64,000 nt of DNA from Aquimarina sp. AU58 (GCF_900312745.1 NZ_OMPD01000014.1:2852001-2916000); one strand, 5' to 3'. Positions 43,413-52,714 are shown, counted from the stretch's first letter. Numbers and translations are program-made. The notes: generated by a model not told the origin, from the letters alone.

Positions 43413-44294
43413 TTAACTAACCTTCCAGTTTTTAAGTAATTCAAATAATAGTGGATATTCTGTTTCTCTTTCGGGATTCCACATCATGGTGAGTTGTGCC
43501 TTCTGTTTTATATCTTTTAATTCAATAATTTTTATAGGAAATTCATGCCCCTGTAATGAAGATACAGGTTCGAAAGAAATTCCCAATCCAGCTTCAACAA
43601 GCCTGAAACTAGTACTTGCAGAATCTGTTTCGTGAATAATTTTTGGGACAAAACCGGCATCAATACAGATAGACTCCAGGATATGAACATAATTTGGACC
43701 ATCTGCTACAGATGGAAATATAAACTCCTCATTAGAAAAAATAGAAAAATCGGTATAATTATGTTTATCAACAGGATGGTCTTCGGGTAGTAATATTAAA
43801 AAATTATCAATACGAAGCACTTTACTTTTCAAATTAAAAGGAACCATCGGGTTGGTCGCAAAACCAATATCTAATTCGTTTTGTTGTAATGCCAAATATT
43901 GATCACGGTTATTCATTTCTTTTAAAACTGCTTTTATACCAGGTATTTGACAATTAATTTTTTTTAGAACCTCAGGCAAGATTGTTTGCATTATAGAATG
44001 TGTAAACCCTATATTAATCTCTCCGGCATGCCCATTGTGAATATTAACAGTTTGCTTTTTTAATCTTTCTAATTGAGCAAGTTGTTTTTTTACTTCTTTT
44101 ATAAAATGTAGCCCAGCAGGAGTAAGATTTACATTACGTTTATCTCTTATAAATAGAATAGCCCCAATCTGTTCTTCTAACTGCTTAATTTGCCTGCTTA
44201 AAGCCGGTTGAACAATATTTAGTTCTTCTGCCGCTCTCGTGAAATTTAATTTCTCTGATAATGTAACTGCACTTTTTATTTGCTGAAGTGTCAT
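43413..44294 (-). CDS. LysR family transcriptional regulator
   Basis: The 293-residue protein has the LysR helix-turn-helix (TLQQIKSAVTLSEKLNFTRA, then ELNIVQPALSRQIKQLEEQ) and a two-lobed substrate-binding domain beginning near residue 90 (INIGFTHSIMQ). LysR proteins usually regulate the divergent neighbour, here the PLP decarboxylase 256 bases away. Within that gap a GTTAA-TACT-TTAAC palindrome (44458-44471) could be its operator. It is convergent with the symporter. The inducer is unknown; an aromatic or acidic amino acid is plausible from the decarboxylase family. Confidence 0.92.
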   Translation of the reverse strand: MTLQQIKSAVTLSEKLNFTRAAEELNIVQPALSRQIKQLEEQIGAILFIRDKRNVNLTPAGLHFIKEVKKQLAQLERLKKQTVNIHNGHAGEINIGFTHSIMQTILPEVLKKINCQIPGIKAVLKEMNNRDQYLALQQNELDIGFATNPMVPFNLKSKVLRIDNFLILLPEDHPVDKHNYTDFSIFSNEEFIFPSVADGPNYVHILESICIDAGFVPKIIHETDSASTSFRLVEAGLGISFEPVSSLQGHEFPIKIIELKDIKQKAQLTMMWNPERETEYPLLFELLKNWKVS

Positions 44295-44423
44295 TTATTA
44301 CTTTTTGTTATTAGTTTATCAAAATTAAGTATTTTTTATTATAAATATAGATAGCTAATTTTGAAATGTTTAAATGTTTGTTTAATCCATTGCGCATATT
44401 GGAGAATTACTGATCAGAACTTG

Positions 44424-44495
44424 TCAGCCTGCTATTCTGGTAGATTGTCTTAATGTAGTTAATACTTTAACTGCTTGTTATACAGGCTGATTTTT
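44424..44495 (+). promoter_or_regulatory. Structured leader or operator region before the PLP decarboxylase
   Basis: TCAGCCTG (44424-44431) pairs with CAGGCTGA (44483-44490), and the closing arm is followed by TTTTT. Inside lie CTA/TAG (44432-44443) and GTAGTTAA/TTAACTGC (44455-44474), so the whole could fold as a three-way junction ending in a terminator-like stem. It lies 55 bases before the ATG. It could be an attenuator or riboswitch-like element, or the inner palindrome may be a LysR site. Confidence 0.45.
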
Positions 44496-44550
44496 CCCAG
44501 ATTACTGATTTTATATATGTGCTATTAAAAACCTAATTCTAATACGAAAC

Positions 44551-45993
44551 ATGCAGAATACAATACCAAAAACAGATATATTAGAGAAAGCTTATGATCC
44601 TTCAGATTTCAGAAAGATGGGACATCAAGTTATTGATTTACTTGCAGATCATTTAGAAAAGGTTCAGACCGATCGAGAACATCCTGTACTGCCTTTTCGC
44701 AATCCAGAAGAGGAACTATCTTACTGGAAACAAGATTTTGCATCAGATTCGGGGACATTAGATGTATTTAAAAGTATTTTAGATCACTCAGTTCAGGTAC
44801 ATCACCCAAGATATATTGGTCATCAAGTTGCAGTTCCTGCATTAGTTTCAACTTTGGCTGGATTGATGTCTGATTTATTAAATAACGGTACTGGTGTATA
44901 TGAAATGGGAATGGCGGCTAATGCAATTGAAAAGATCGTTACTGATTTTGTAGCGCAAAGAATTGGATATACTGCAGAAACTTCTGGTTTTCTTACTTCG
45001 GGAGGTACTTTGGCTAATCTTACTGCTTTATTAGCAGCACGTAAAGCTAAAGCTCCATCCGCTATTTGGGAACAGGGACATCAAGAAAAATTGGCAGTTA
45101 TGGTTTCTGAAGAAGCTCATTATTGTATTGATAGAGCAGCCAGAATTCTTGGTTTAGGAAGCGAAGGAATTATTAAAGTACCTGTAGATATAGATTTTAA
45201 AATAGATACAAGTGTGCTAAGTAAGCATTTGGATAAAGCTAAATCTGATGGGTTTCATGTGATTGCACTTATCGGTTGTGCGTGTTCTACTGCTACAGGG
45301 TCATATGATGATTTAGAAGCATTAGCAGATTTTGCAGAACTAAATAACCTGTGGTTTCATATTGATGGAGCACATGGTGGCGGAGTGGTGTTTTCAAAAA
45401 AATATCAACATCTAACTAATGGAATATCTCGTGCTGATTCTGTAGTTATAGATTTTCATAAAATGTTAATGACTCCCGCTTTAAACACAGCATTAATTTT
45501 TAAGAAAGAAGAAAATGCTTATCAAACATTTGCCCAAAAAGCTCAATACCTTTGGGATTCTCAACATACCAGAGAATGGTACAATTCGGGAAAACGAACT
45601 TTTGAGTGTACAAAATTAATGATGTCTATTAAGGTGTATACCATCCTTAAGACATATGGAGAAGAAATATTCGAAAAGAATATTGATAAACTTTATGATC
45701 TGAGTTCGGTCTTTGCCAAAATGGTAAGAGAGCGACCTTCTTTCGAACTAGCTCTTGAGCCAGAAGCTAATATTATTAATTTCAGATATTTCAAAACAGA
45801 TAGCGAGGATCTTAATACTCTTAATAATACTATTCGCCAATGGTTAGTGAAATCTGGTAAGTTTTATATTGTTCAGACAACAATAGGAGAGCATCGCTAT
45901 TTAAGAACTACGATTATGAACCCATTAACCCAAGAAGATGATCTAAGAGCTCTTTTGGATGAAATAGAACATATTGCAGAAACTTTGTTGTAA
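44551..45993 (+). CDS. PLP-dependent group II amino acid decarboxylase
   Basis: The 480-residue protein belongs to the group II PLP decarboxylases (aromatic amino acid, diaminobutyrate or glutamate decarboxylase type). The cofactor lysine is K304 in VIDFHKML; other signatures are TSGGTLANLTALLAAR, SEEAHYCIDRAARILG and HIDGAHGGGVVF (the Asp that contacts PLP nitrogen). The substrate cannot be read from sequence; a tyrosine, DOPA or tryptophan activity or diaminobutyrate are the main options. A LysR gene is divergent and an amino acid symporter is close by. Length is normal. Confidence 0.9.
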   Translation: MQNTIPKTDILEKAYDPSDFRKMGHQVIDLLADHLEKVQTDREHPVLPFRNPEEELSYWKQDFASDSGTLDVFKSILDHSVQVHHPRYIGHQVAVPALVSTLAGLMSDLLNNGTGVYEMGMAANAIEKIVTDFVAQRIGYTAETSGFLTSGGTLANLTALLAARKAKAPSAIWEQGHQEKLAVMVSEEAHYCIDRAARILGLGSEGIIKVPVDIDFKIDTSVLSKHLDKAKSDGFHVIALIGCACSTATGSYDDLEALADFAELNNLWFHIDGAHGGGVVFSKKYQHLTNGISRADSVVIDFHKMLMTPALNTALIFKKEENAYQTFAQKAQYLWDSQHTREWYNSGKRTFECTKLMMSIKVYTILKTYGEEIFEKNIDKLYDLSSVFAKMVRERPSFELALEPEANIINFRYFKTDSEDLNTLNNTIRQWLVKSGKFYIVQTTIGEHRYLRTTIMNPLTQEDDLRALLDEIEHIAETLL

Positions 45994-46082
45994 TTAGATT
46001 TTGATATTTAACATTTGTTAACGCAACGTATACTAAACGTAATTCATCTACTGTTATATAATAGTAACCAAAAATAATAGAG

Positions 46083-46496
46083 ATGAAACATTTTGTTTAT
46101 GTAATATTCTTATTTACAATAATAGGTTGTAGTGGGGATGATGATGGTGCCCCAGTTAATCCGCCTTCTAATCCATCTGGTTTAACAGGGATTTGGAATT
46201 TAGTAAATGTTACAGGTGGGTTTGCAGGTATAAATGATGATTTTAATAAAGGAGTTATAGTTTGGGACTTTGATGATACTAAAAAAAGAGTAGAAGTAAC
46301 TAATAATAACGCTGCTAATTCTTCTACCGAAGATTTATTTCCAACAGGAATTTATACTTTTTCTATTATTACTATAAATGGTAATAAAGAACTGATCGTC
46401 AATGAAAGAAACTTAGGTAATTTTGAGATTACAACTAATGAATTTGTCGTTGACGAACAGTTTAAAGATGGTTTTCGTTATACATTTCGGCGTTAA
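46083..46496 (+). CDS. Lipocalin-like small lipoprotein
   Basis: The 137-residue protein has a type II signal peptide with lipobox TIIGC (C16) followed by SGDDDGAP, an acidic stretch typical of surface-exposed lipoproteins in Bacteroidetes. The remainder begins LTGIWNLVNVTGGFAG, a common start of lipocalin-like domains in this phylum, and is followed by a run of strands ending GFRYTFRR. Ligand unknown. Its stop codon overlaps that of the convergent DUF4139 gene in the palindrome TTAA. Confidence 0.78.
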   Translation: MKHFVYVIFLFTIIGCSGDDDGAPVNPPSNPSGLTGIWNLVNVTGGFAGINDDFNKGVIVWDFDDTKKRVEVTNNNAANSSTEDLFPTGIYTFSIITINGNKELIVNERNLGNFEITTNEFVVDEQFKDGFRYTFRR

Positions 46497-48358
46497 AGGG
46501 TAATCTGTTTGTTTTTTGGATATTTAACTTGATAAGAAAATTGCTTTTCTACCTTTTGCTTAGAAGAAATGTCTAGTTTCCAGGTCATAATACCGGTTTT
46601 GGTATCATACTTTGCATTACTAGAATTTATATTATCCAGTTTGATCTCTTTATTTTGTGAAACTGGCATACGATCTTCTAGAGTAATAAAGATTTTATTT
46701 TGTTTGTTGTTCTTGATGCTTATTTTGTACCCACGATTTATGATTCTATTATTTCCTGTAAAAGATTTGCTTTTGAAATTATCGAGCAGTTCTCTTTTTA
46801 CAACAATATTTGGATCTACACCTAGAGAAATGGTTAAACTATCTGTTGTGGCCAGAGGATCAATATTTGTTTTACCAGCAAAACTCCCTTCAAAATAGAT
46901 ATTCGCTTCTCCTGCTAAGAGATTAAATTGTTCCCAGTTTCCTAGTTTTGCGGTAAGAAATACGTTTTCATTAAGTTCTGGTGCGGTATAGTATTGATAA
47001 TCGGCTTTCATATCAAATTTGTCAATAACAATTACGGTAATATCGGCATTAGAATTAATGGTGTATTTCTTTTTGATTTTAAATCGGGTACTGGTTATTC
47101 CCGATTCTTTGGTTTCGACGATTTGGTTGTACTCTTTTTTTTCTTCTTTTCTTTCGGTGGAAGAAATACCACGAATTTTTCCTCGTAATTTAGAAGTAAC
47201 AACTACTTCTTCCAATGATTTTAAACTTTCATCTAATTTTACATCTATGGATGAAGAATGGATAGGAATCGTTTTATTATTAAACCCAAGATAAGAGAAA
47301 GAAAGCTCTCGGCCACCCTGGATATTTATAGTGTATCTCCCGTCAAAACCAGTTTGTATTCCATTAGTTGTTCCTTTTTCTATTACATTAACCCCGGGAA
47401 GAGGCATCCCTTGTTTATCTGTAATGATCCCAGATACTCTTCTTATGGTTGGATTGTATTTATAAGAATATTTATTTATGGTATATCCTTTTCTATATCC
47501 TCGATACGTAAAATTTAAATATTTTGGATTTAGATCTGGTTTTAGGTTATTAGTATTAGGGTCTCCGGTAGATAGGATGATATTTGCATTTTTCCAATCT
47601 GTACCCGTTTGTTGATATACATTTGCTTTATAAGTTATATTAAGTGGTGACTCTGTGCTATTTGATTTAATATCATATAAAGGAAACCATCCAGCATTAG
47701 CAACATTATATCGTATTTCTAAAATTAAATTAGAGGCAATAGGGGAGTCTAGTTTCAATTTGATCTCACCTCGTTCTTCTTTGGTATGGTCTTCAAGTTT
47801 ATTGATTTCATTTTTAAGATCTTGAATTTGATTATTTAGATCATTTACCTTTTGAGTGAGTGTGTATATTTCGTTTTCTATTGCTGTTGATCTTTCTCGA
47901 TAATAAGCAGAAATTTCTTTTACTTTTTCTAAGGAAATAGGGGTAGCATCACTTCCAATACGTTGATTGTTATTTAAAAGTTTTTGTTCTTGTTGAAGAC
48001 CCGATACATTATTATTAAAATTATTTTTTTGCTGTAATATTAACTTTAGTTGTTTTTTTAAAGATGCTAACTCTTCAGAATCTTTTTTCTTTTCCAGATA
48101 ATTAATTGCGAAATTTATGGCAAGAATGGATGTATTGTTTAATCCAGATATTTGAATACTGTTTTCTTCGATATTAGGAGATAGATCTGATAATGTGATC
48201 TCATTGGTACCCGAAGTTAGATTCACAGAGGCTGTTCGTTTTATTTGTGCTCCTTCAAGATATACAGTTACCTCTTCTATTGTGGTTTCGGTTTTTTTTT
48301 CAGCACCAGCTGTTATCATAAATGAAAAAAACAAAAATAATAATGTATAGATTCTCAT
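46493..48358 (-). CDS. DUF4139/mucoidy-inhibitor-like protein with inserted carboxypeptidase-regulatory-like domain
   Basis: The 621-residue protein has a signal peptide (cut near AGAEKK), an N-terminal DUF4140-like domain (about 25-95) starting EEVTVYLEGAQIKR, a coiled coil (about 90-200) and a DUF4139 region (about 210 to the end) as in MuiA family proteins. Between residues about 305 and 385 a carboxypeptidase-regulatory-like/TonB-plug-type module interrupts DUF4139: ITDKQGMPLPGVNVIEKG, followed by SLEEVVVT. That module is normally found at the start of SusC-type proteins. The protein is likely periplasmic or outer-membrane attached; function unknown. Convergent stop codons overlap with the lipocalin gene. 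Confidence 0.82.
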   Translation of the reverse strand: MRIYTLLFLFFSFMITAGAEKKTETTIEEVTVYLEGAQIKRTASVNLTSGTNEITLSDLSPNIEENSIQISGLNNTSILAINFAINYLEKKKDSEELASLKKQLKLILQQKNNFNNNVSGLQQEQKLLNNNQRIGSDATPISLEKVKEISAYYRERSTAIENEIYTLTQKVNDLNNQIQDLKNEINKLEDHTKEERGEIKLKLDSPIASNLILEIRYNVANAGWFPLYDIKSNSTESPLNITYKANVYQQTGTDWKNANIILSTGDPNTNNLKPDLNPKYLNFTYRGYRKGYTINKYSYKYNPTIRRVSGIITDKQGMPLPGVNVIEKGTTNGIQTGFDGRYTINIQGGRELSFSYLGFNNKTIPIHSSSIDVKLDESLKSLEEVVVTSKLRGKIRGISSTERKEEKKEYNQIVETKESGITSTRFKIKKKYTINSNADITVIVIDKFDMKADYQYYTAPELNENVFLTAKLGNWEQFNLLAGEANIYFEGSFAGKTNIDPLATTDSLTISLGVDPNIVVKRELLDNFKSKSFTGNNRIINRGYKISIKNNKQNKIFITLEDRMPVSQNKEIKLDNINSSNAKYDTKTGIMTWKLDISSKQKVEKQFSYQVKYPKNKQITL

Positions 48359-48484
48359 AGTAGTACGGTTTTGATTACAAAGCGAATGTATATTGTTACT
48401 TTTTTTATTAAAACCCTAATTGAGTGAATTACCCTTTTGATTTAGGTAACGCTTCTTTTTAAATTTGTTTGTTTATATTTTTAA

Positions 48485-48502
48485 TAGGGGAAAAACCCCC
48501 TA
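48485..48502. repeat. Short G/C hairpin in the gap after the DUF4139 gene
   Basis: TAGGGG (48485-48490) pairs with CCCCTA (48497-48502) around an AAAAAC loop, conspicuous in this AT-rich DNA. It lies in the divergent gap between the DUF4139 gene and a small membrane protein gene, about 80 bases before the latter's ATG; role unknown. Confidence 0.4.
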
Positions 48503-48580
48503 AGCATTCTTAGTTATAATCCCCTTACGCCGTATCGTTCTTATCAATACATTTGAAGTATCACATAAACACTCATAAAG

Positions 48581-48766
48581 ATGAAACGGCTTTTACTACC
48601 CATAGTGCTTATTACTTTTGCTGTAATATGTCTCAGTATTGTACATATTGATAATATTAATAAGTTAGATGCTCAATCAAATGAACTAAGAAAAAAACAT
48701 CAAACAGAGCATACTGTAAAACATAGAACAAATGATTCTTCGGTTAATATACCAGAAACCAAATGA
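48581..48766 (+). CDS. Very small membrane-anchored protein of unknown function
   Basis: The 61-residue frame starts at an ATG and has one clear N-terminal hydrophobic segment (LLLPIVLITFAVICLSIV), followed by a hydrophilic tail rich in His, Lys and Glu. It could be a small inner-membrane protein or an uncleaved signal-anchor peptide. The protein-like composition of the segment and its place in a 430-base gap between two other genes make it plausible, but there is no recognisable family. Confidence 0.4.
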   Translation: MKRLLLPIVLITFAVICLSIVHIDNINKLDAQSNELRKKHQTEHTVKHRTNDSSVNIPETK

Positions 48767-48788
48767 AGGAATATAGATAATGATTCAA

Positions 48789-49205
48789 TTACTTTTGATC
48801 TATAAAAAGAGCGTTGAGTTCTGGAGTTGGAATCATACAACTTTCTTTTTTACCAAACCATTTATATCTGTTTTTGGCAATAATATCGTAAATCCAATCT
48901 CTAAAGAATTTAGGTAAAATAAGAAAAACAGAAAGTAAAGGATACATACCAGAGAGTTGTTTTGCAATATGTAGAGCGGCTGTTGACTTATAATAGTAAG
49001 CAATATCAGGGTCAATTAATAGTATAGAGTCTAATTTTGTAGAATCAATATTTCTCTCTGCGATTAATCTTTTACCAATTTTACTTTGTAATGGAGCATA
49101 GCGAAATACATCATTTTTATCTCGTTTAATAGTAAATAAGACTGCAGTGTTGCATAAATTGCAAACGCCATCAAATAATATAATCTTTTTTCCATCTTCA
49201 ATCAT
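48789..49205 (-). CDS. DCC family thiol-disulfide oxidoreductase-like protein
   Basis: The start was set at MIEDGKKIILFDGVCNLC, dropping 13 upstream residues that are not family-like. The 138-residue protein has the DCC signature FDGVCNLCN (two cysteines in CxxC), RDKNDVFRYAPLQSKIG and the typical tail region FRDWIYDIIAKNRYKWFG. DCC proteins (DUF393) are predicted thioredoxin-fold oxidoreductases of unknown substrate. The gene follows the epimerase-like gene by 57 bases on the same strand. Confidence 0.88.
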   Translation of the reverse strand: MIEDGKKIILFDGVCNLCNTAVLFTIKRDKNDVFRYAPLQSKIGKRLIAERNIDSTKLDSILLIDPDIAYYYKSTAALHIAKQLSGMYPLLSVFLILPKFFRDWIYDIIAKNRYKWFGKKESCMIPTPELNALFIDQK

Positions 49206-49262
49206 AGTACAAAGATAATAGGAATATGTAGTATTAATAACCAATTATCAATATATTAAGAA

Positions 49263-50078
49263 TTATTTCGCAATTACAGAATCAATAACCTGTTGTGTCG
49301 TAATCTGAAGATTTTTAGGAAGTTTATTATCTTTTGGTAAAACAGCAAGATAGCGATCATTATTAGAATCATAGACTTGCTTGAAAACCGGTTCATCTAA
49401 TTGTAAGGCATCACAGATTTCTTTAATTAGATCGAGATGATAAATAAGATCAGTACTTCCAAGGTGAAAAACTCCTTTCTTATTGCGATTAATGATATAA
49501 TGTATTTGTTGTGTTAATTTTGATATAGAAGTTGCATTAATAATTACATTAGGAAAAACTTCTATAGGTGCTCTAAGGTCGTGAAGAGTTTTAAGCTCTT
49601 GTACTCTTGGAGTAGTAGAACCAAAAATCATAGGCACCCGAGCTATTACGTATTTATGAGCAGGCAATCGTAATAGTGCATTTTCAATTTTTATTTTGAA
49701 TCTGCCAAAAACGCTATCACTAAGTGTTTTGTCATATTCATAAGATGGGTAATTGCTAAACGAATCAAATACATTAGCACTGGAGATAAAAATAAGTCGG
49801 CATTTATGTTTTTGAATCCATTGTATGATACGTTGATGCGCGTCTAATTGTGAATTAAAGTTACCTCTAAGAGTAGTAATAATAGTAGTTGGTTTAAGAT
49901 TATCCAGTAAAATAGAGATATCTTCCATTTCCATATCATACTGAAAGAACTTTTGATTTTTTTCAAAAAAAGAATTATCGGTATGGTATGTACCGTAAGT
50001 ATCAAAATAGGAATTAAGCTCTTTATATAATGCATTTCCTATAAAACCACTGGCTCCTATGATTAAAACTTTCTTCAA
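49263..50078 (-). CDS. NAD-dependent epimerase/dehydratase family protein (RmlD-like)
   Basis: The 271-residue protein is an extended short-chain dehydrogenase. The Rossmann motif KKVLIIGASGFIGNAL is directly at the chosen TTG start; an 11-residue extension, also TTG-started, is less likely. Ser in FISSANVFD and Tyr/Lys in YEYDKTL form the catalytic set, and FHLGSTDLIYHLDLI matches the C-terminal part of RmlD-like reductases of sugar nucleotides. The substrate is not evident and no sugar-nucleotide genes are near. It lies between gcvT and the DCC gene, all on one strand. Confidence 0.82.
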   Translation of the reverse strand: MKKVLIIGASGFIGNALYKELNSYFDTYGTYHTDNSFFEKNQKFFQYDMEMEDISILLDNLKPTTIITTLRGNFNSQLDAHQRIIQWIQKHKCRLIFISSANVFDSFSNYPSYEYDKTLSDSVFGRFKIKIENALLRLPAHKYVIARVPMIFGSTTPRVQELKTLHDLRAPIEVFPNVIINATSISKLTQQIHYIINRNKKGVFHLGSTDLIYHLDLIKEICDALQLDEPVFKQVYDSNNDRYLAVLPKDNKLPKNLQITTQQVIDSVIAK

Positions 50079-50161
50079 TGTTAGTGATGTGTAAAAAAAA
50101 TTAAGTTCCAAATATTACTATTGTAACTTTGAAACTTAACTATACTATTTTTATTGTAAAA

Positions 50162-51244
50162 CTACCCTTTGTAGAAAGGTAATTTTATTACTGTTGCAGG
50201 AATTGCATTTTTACGTACCTGGATATTGATTTTACTTCCTGGTTTTGCAAAAATCGAAGGAACATATCCAAGACCAATACCTTTTCCTAAAGAAGGAGAC
50301 ATAGTACCAGACGTTACTATCCCAATACTATTTCCATTTCCGTCTACAATATCATAATCATGACGAGGAATACCGCGTTCATCTAACTCAAAACCAATTA
50401 ATTTTCGTTCTGCACCATGTTCTTTTTCCTTGGCTAAGGCTTCTGCATTAATAAAATCTTTTGAGAATTTAGTAACCCAACCTAATCCAGCTTCAATAGG
50501 AGAGGTGGTATCATTAATATCATTACCATAAAGGCAATATCCCATTTCTAATCTTAATGTATCTCTGGCAGCAAGACCAATAGGTTTAATATCATAATCT
50601 GCCCCAGCTTCTAATACTTTACTCCAGATTTGTTCTACTTCAGAATTTTTACAGTAGATTTCAAAACCACCACTACCAGTATATCCTGTAGCAGAAATAA
50701 TAACATGTTCGATCCCTGCAAAATCAGACACTTCAAAAGTGTAAAATTTCATTGCTTCAAGATCAACAGAGGTTAAAGATTGCATAGCTATGGCAGCTTT
50801 TGGTCCTTGAATAGCTAATAAAGAATAGTCATCAGATAGGTCACGCATGTCAGCATTCATTGTGTTATGACTGCTTATCCAATCCCAGTCTTTTTTGATA
50901 TTAGATGCGTTGACCACCATAAGATACTTTTGATCAGCAATTCTATATACAATTAAATCATCTACAATTCCACCTTTATCATTTGGTAAGTAACTATATT
51001 GAGCTTTTCCATCTACTAACTTAGAAGCATCATTAGAAGTTACTTTTTGGATAAGATCTAATGCATTGGGACCTGTAATAAGAAACTCTCCCATATGAGA
51101 TACATCAAAAACTCCAACACTTTTACGTACTGTTTCGTGTTCTATATTTACACCTTCGTAAGATACGGGCATATTATAACCAGCAAAAGGAACCATTTTA
51201 GCTCCCAAGGCAGTATGAATTTCTGTCAAAGCAGTATTTTGCAT
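50162..51244 (-). CDS. gcvT: Aminomethyltransferase, glycine cleavage T protein
   Basis: GcvT takes the aminomethyl group from the lipoyl H protein and passes it to tetrahydrofolate, releasing ammonia. The 360-residue protein starts MQNTALTEIHTALGAKMVPF and has AGYNMPVSYEG, SVGVFDVSHMGE, ISATGYTGSGGFEIYC and GLAARDTLRLEMGYCLYG, all standard GcvT landmarks; the C-terminal barrel has VTSGTMSPSLGKGIGLGYV. Length is normal. gcvH and gcvP are not in the window, as is common in Bacteroidetes. It starts a same-strand run with the epimerase-like and DCC genes. Confidence 0.96.
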   Translation of the reverse strand: MQNTALTEIHTALGAKMVPFAGYNMPVSYEGVNIEHETVRKSVGVFDVSHMGEFLITGPNALDLIQKVTSNDASKLVDGKAQYSYLPNDKGGIVDDLIVYRIADQKYLMVVNASNIKKDWDWISSHNTMNADMRDLSDDYSLLAIQGPKAAIAMQSLTSVDLEAMKFYTFEVSDFAGIEHVIISATGYTGSGGFEIYCKNSEVEQIWSKVLEAGADYDIKPIGLAARDTLRLEMGYCLYGNDINDTTSPIEAGLGWVTKFSKDFINAEALAKEKEHGAERKLIGFELDERGIPRHDYDIVDGNGNSIGIVTSGTMSPSLGKGIGLGYVPSIFAKPGSKINIQVRKNAIPATVIKLPFYKG

Positions 51245-51422
51245 AATAGATGATTTATGGTTATCAAATAGACGCCGAATGTAAAAAACTTTGTGTAGGT
51301 ATCCAATGCTTTTTTGTATAATCCTAATAAATTATTGATTAGACATTATAATGATGATTAAAAATTTGAATAAATAAAAGGTACAAAATAATTCTAAGAG
51401 CATTTCTGTTCATGGTATTTAG

Positions 51423-51430
51423 TAACTTTG
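51423..51430 (+). promoter_or_regulatory. -7 box upstream of the DUF3052-like gene
   Basis: TAACTTTG matches TAnnTTTG. Transcription would start near 51435, which rules out the earliest in-frame start at that base and supports the ATG at 51468. Confidence 0.45.
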
Positions 51431-51467
51431 AATAGTGTTATTAATGTATTGTAAACACATTTTAATT

Positions 51468-51881
51468 ATGCCAACAGGATATTCGGGTACACCTCTAGCC
51501 AAAAAATTAGGAATTAAAGATGATGATACGCTAATGCTATATAAACAGCCAAATTATTATTATAGTCTTTTTTCAGATATACCAAAAAGAATTAGAGAAG
51601 TACAACAACCTAAAAATGAAAGTGTAGATTTTATTCATATTTTTTGTACCACTTTTATAGAATTGCAGGAAGTAGCAGTCAAACATAAGATTGCTTTAAA
51701 AAAGAACGGAATGTTATGGGTAAGCTGGCCAAAAGGAAGCTCATCTATTCCTACGGACCTTAAAAGAGATCTTATAAGAAATTATCTAATTAGTATAGGA
51801 TTAGTCGATGTAAAAGTGGCTGCAATAGATAAAGATTGGAGTGGATTAAAATTTGTATACAGAATCAAGGATAGAAATTAA
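51468..51881 (+). CDS. DUF3052-like protein
   Basis: The 137-residue protein starts MPTGYSGTPLAKKLGIKDDD, matching the DUF3052 signature, and continues with DFIHIFCTTFIELQ and the sequence KNGMLWVSWPKGSS, typical of the family. The upstream 11-residue extension overlaps the probable promoter and was removed. DUF3052 proteins have a compact alpha/beta fold; their biochemical function is unknown. The gene is monocistronic between gcvT and the FecI-type sigma factor. No signal peptide, so cytosolic. Confidence 0.85.
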   Translation: MPTGYSGTPLAKKLGIKDDDTLMLYKQPNYYYSLFSDIPKRIREVQQPKNESVDFIHIFCTTFIELQEVAVKHKIALKKNGMLWVSWPKGSSSIPTDLKRDLIRNYLISIGLVDVKVAAIDKDWSGLKFVYRIKDRN

Positions 51882-52075
51882 TGAGGTAATAATTTCTTGA
51901 TATATCTATTTTTGAAGTTTTTATATCCAAATAATAAATGAATAAGATCCTTGGATATATGTATATATATCAAGGGTTTGCAGTTTATTTTGTGATAATG
52001 AAATTTTTAGTGTTAATTATTTGTTGTAGTATCGTTAAAAAAAAATATTTACCTTTATCATGAATTATTGTACTA

Positions 52076-52648
52076 GTGAAAAAGGAATCACAAATAACAC
52101 AAAGCTTTTTCATTAAGAATATAAATGAAGGAAATGAAGAAGCCTTCAAGATTCTTTTTGAACTTTATTATAGTAAGTTATTATATGTAGCTCGAAGCTA
52201 TGTTTCTAATAAAGAAGAAGCAGAAGAGATAGTACAGGATGTATTTGTGAAAATCTGGAAAAACAAAAAAAATATTACTACTAATATTAATGGGTACCTA
52301 TTTAAGAGTACCAAAAATTCCTGCCTAGATTATCTACGATCCAAAAAATATAAGCTTAATAGCTCAAATAATATAGTACAACTTGAAGCTTTTATAAACC
52401 ATAATGCACTTGCAGATAAGGATGCTTCTTCTATATTAGAGAAAGAATTAGAACAAAGAATACAGACAGGTATTGAATTACTTCCTAAGAAATGTAAAAA
52501 AGTTTTTGTTAAAAGCCGAATTGAAGGTTTAAAGAATAGGGAAATATCTGATGAATTAGATATTTCGATTAAAACTGTAGAGAATCATATGTCTAAAGCA
52601 ATAAAACATATGAGACTACATTTACGAGAATTCTTATCTTTTTTTTAA
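52076..52648 (+). CDS. RNA polymerase ECF-type sigma factor (FecI-like)
   Basis: The 190-residue protein has sigma region 2 (FKILFELYYSKLLYVARSYV, then EEAEEIVQDVFVKIWKN) and region 4 (LLPKKCKKVFVKSRIEGLKN, then EISDELDISIKTVENHMSKA). It belongs to the Bacteroidetes sigma-70 family used with FecR anti-sigma proteins. The start is GTG giving MKKESQITQSFF. It is followed by fecR, SusC and SusD genes in the standard order, so it likely directs transcription of that locus when a ligand is sensed by the SusC-type receptor. Confidence 0.93.
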   Translation: MKKESQITQSFFIKNINEGNEEAFKILFELYYSKLLYVARSYVSNKEEAEEIVQDVFVKIWKNKKNITTNINGYLFKSTKNSCLDYLRSKKYKLNSSNNIVQLEAFINHNALADKDASSILEKELEQRIQTGIELLPKKCKKVFVKSRIEGLKNREISDELDISIKTVENHMSKAIKHMRLHLREFLSFF

Positions 52649-52714
52649 AAAAACCAAAAGTTATTAGGGGGTAATCCATATTTGTACGTCTGTATAAATA
52701 TAAGATTATAATTA

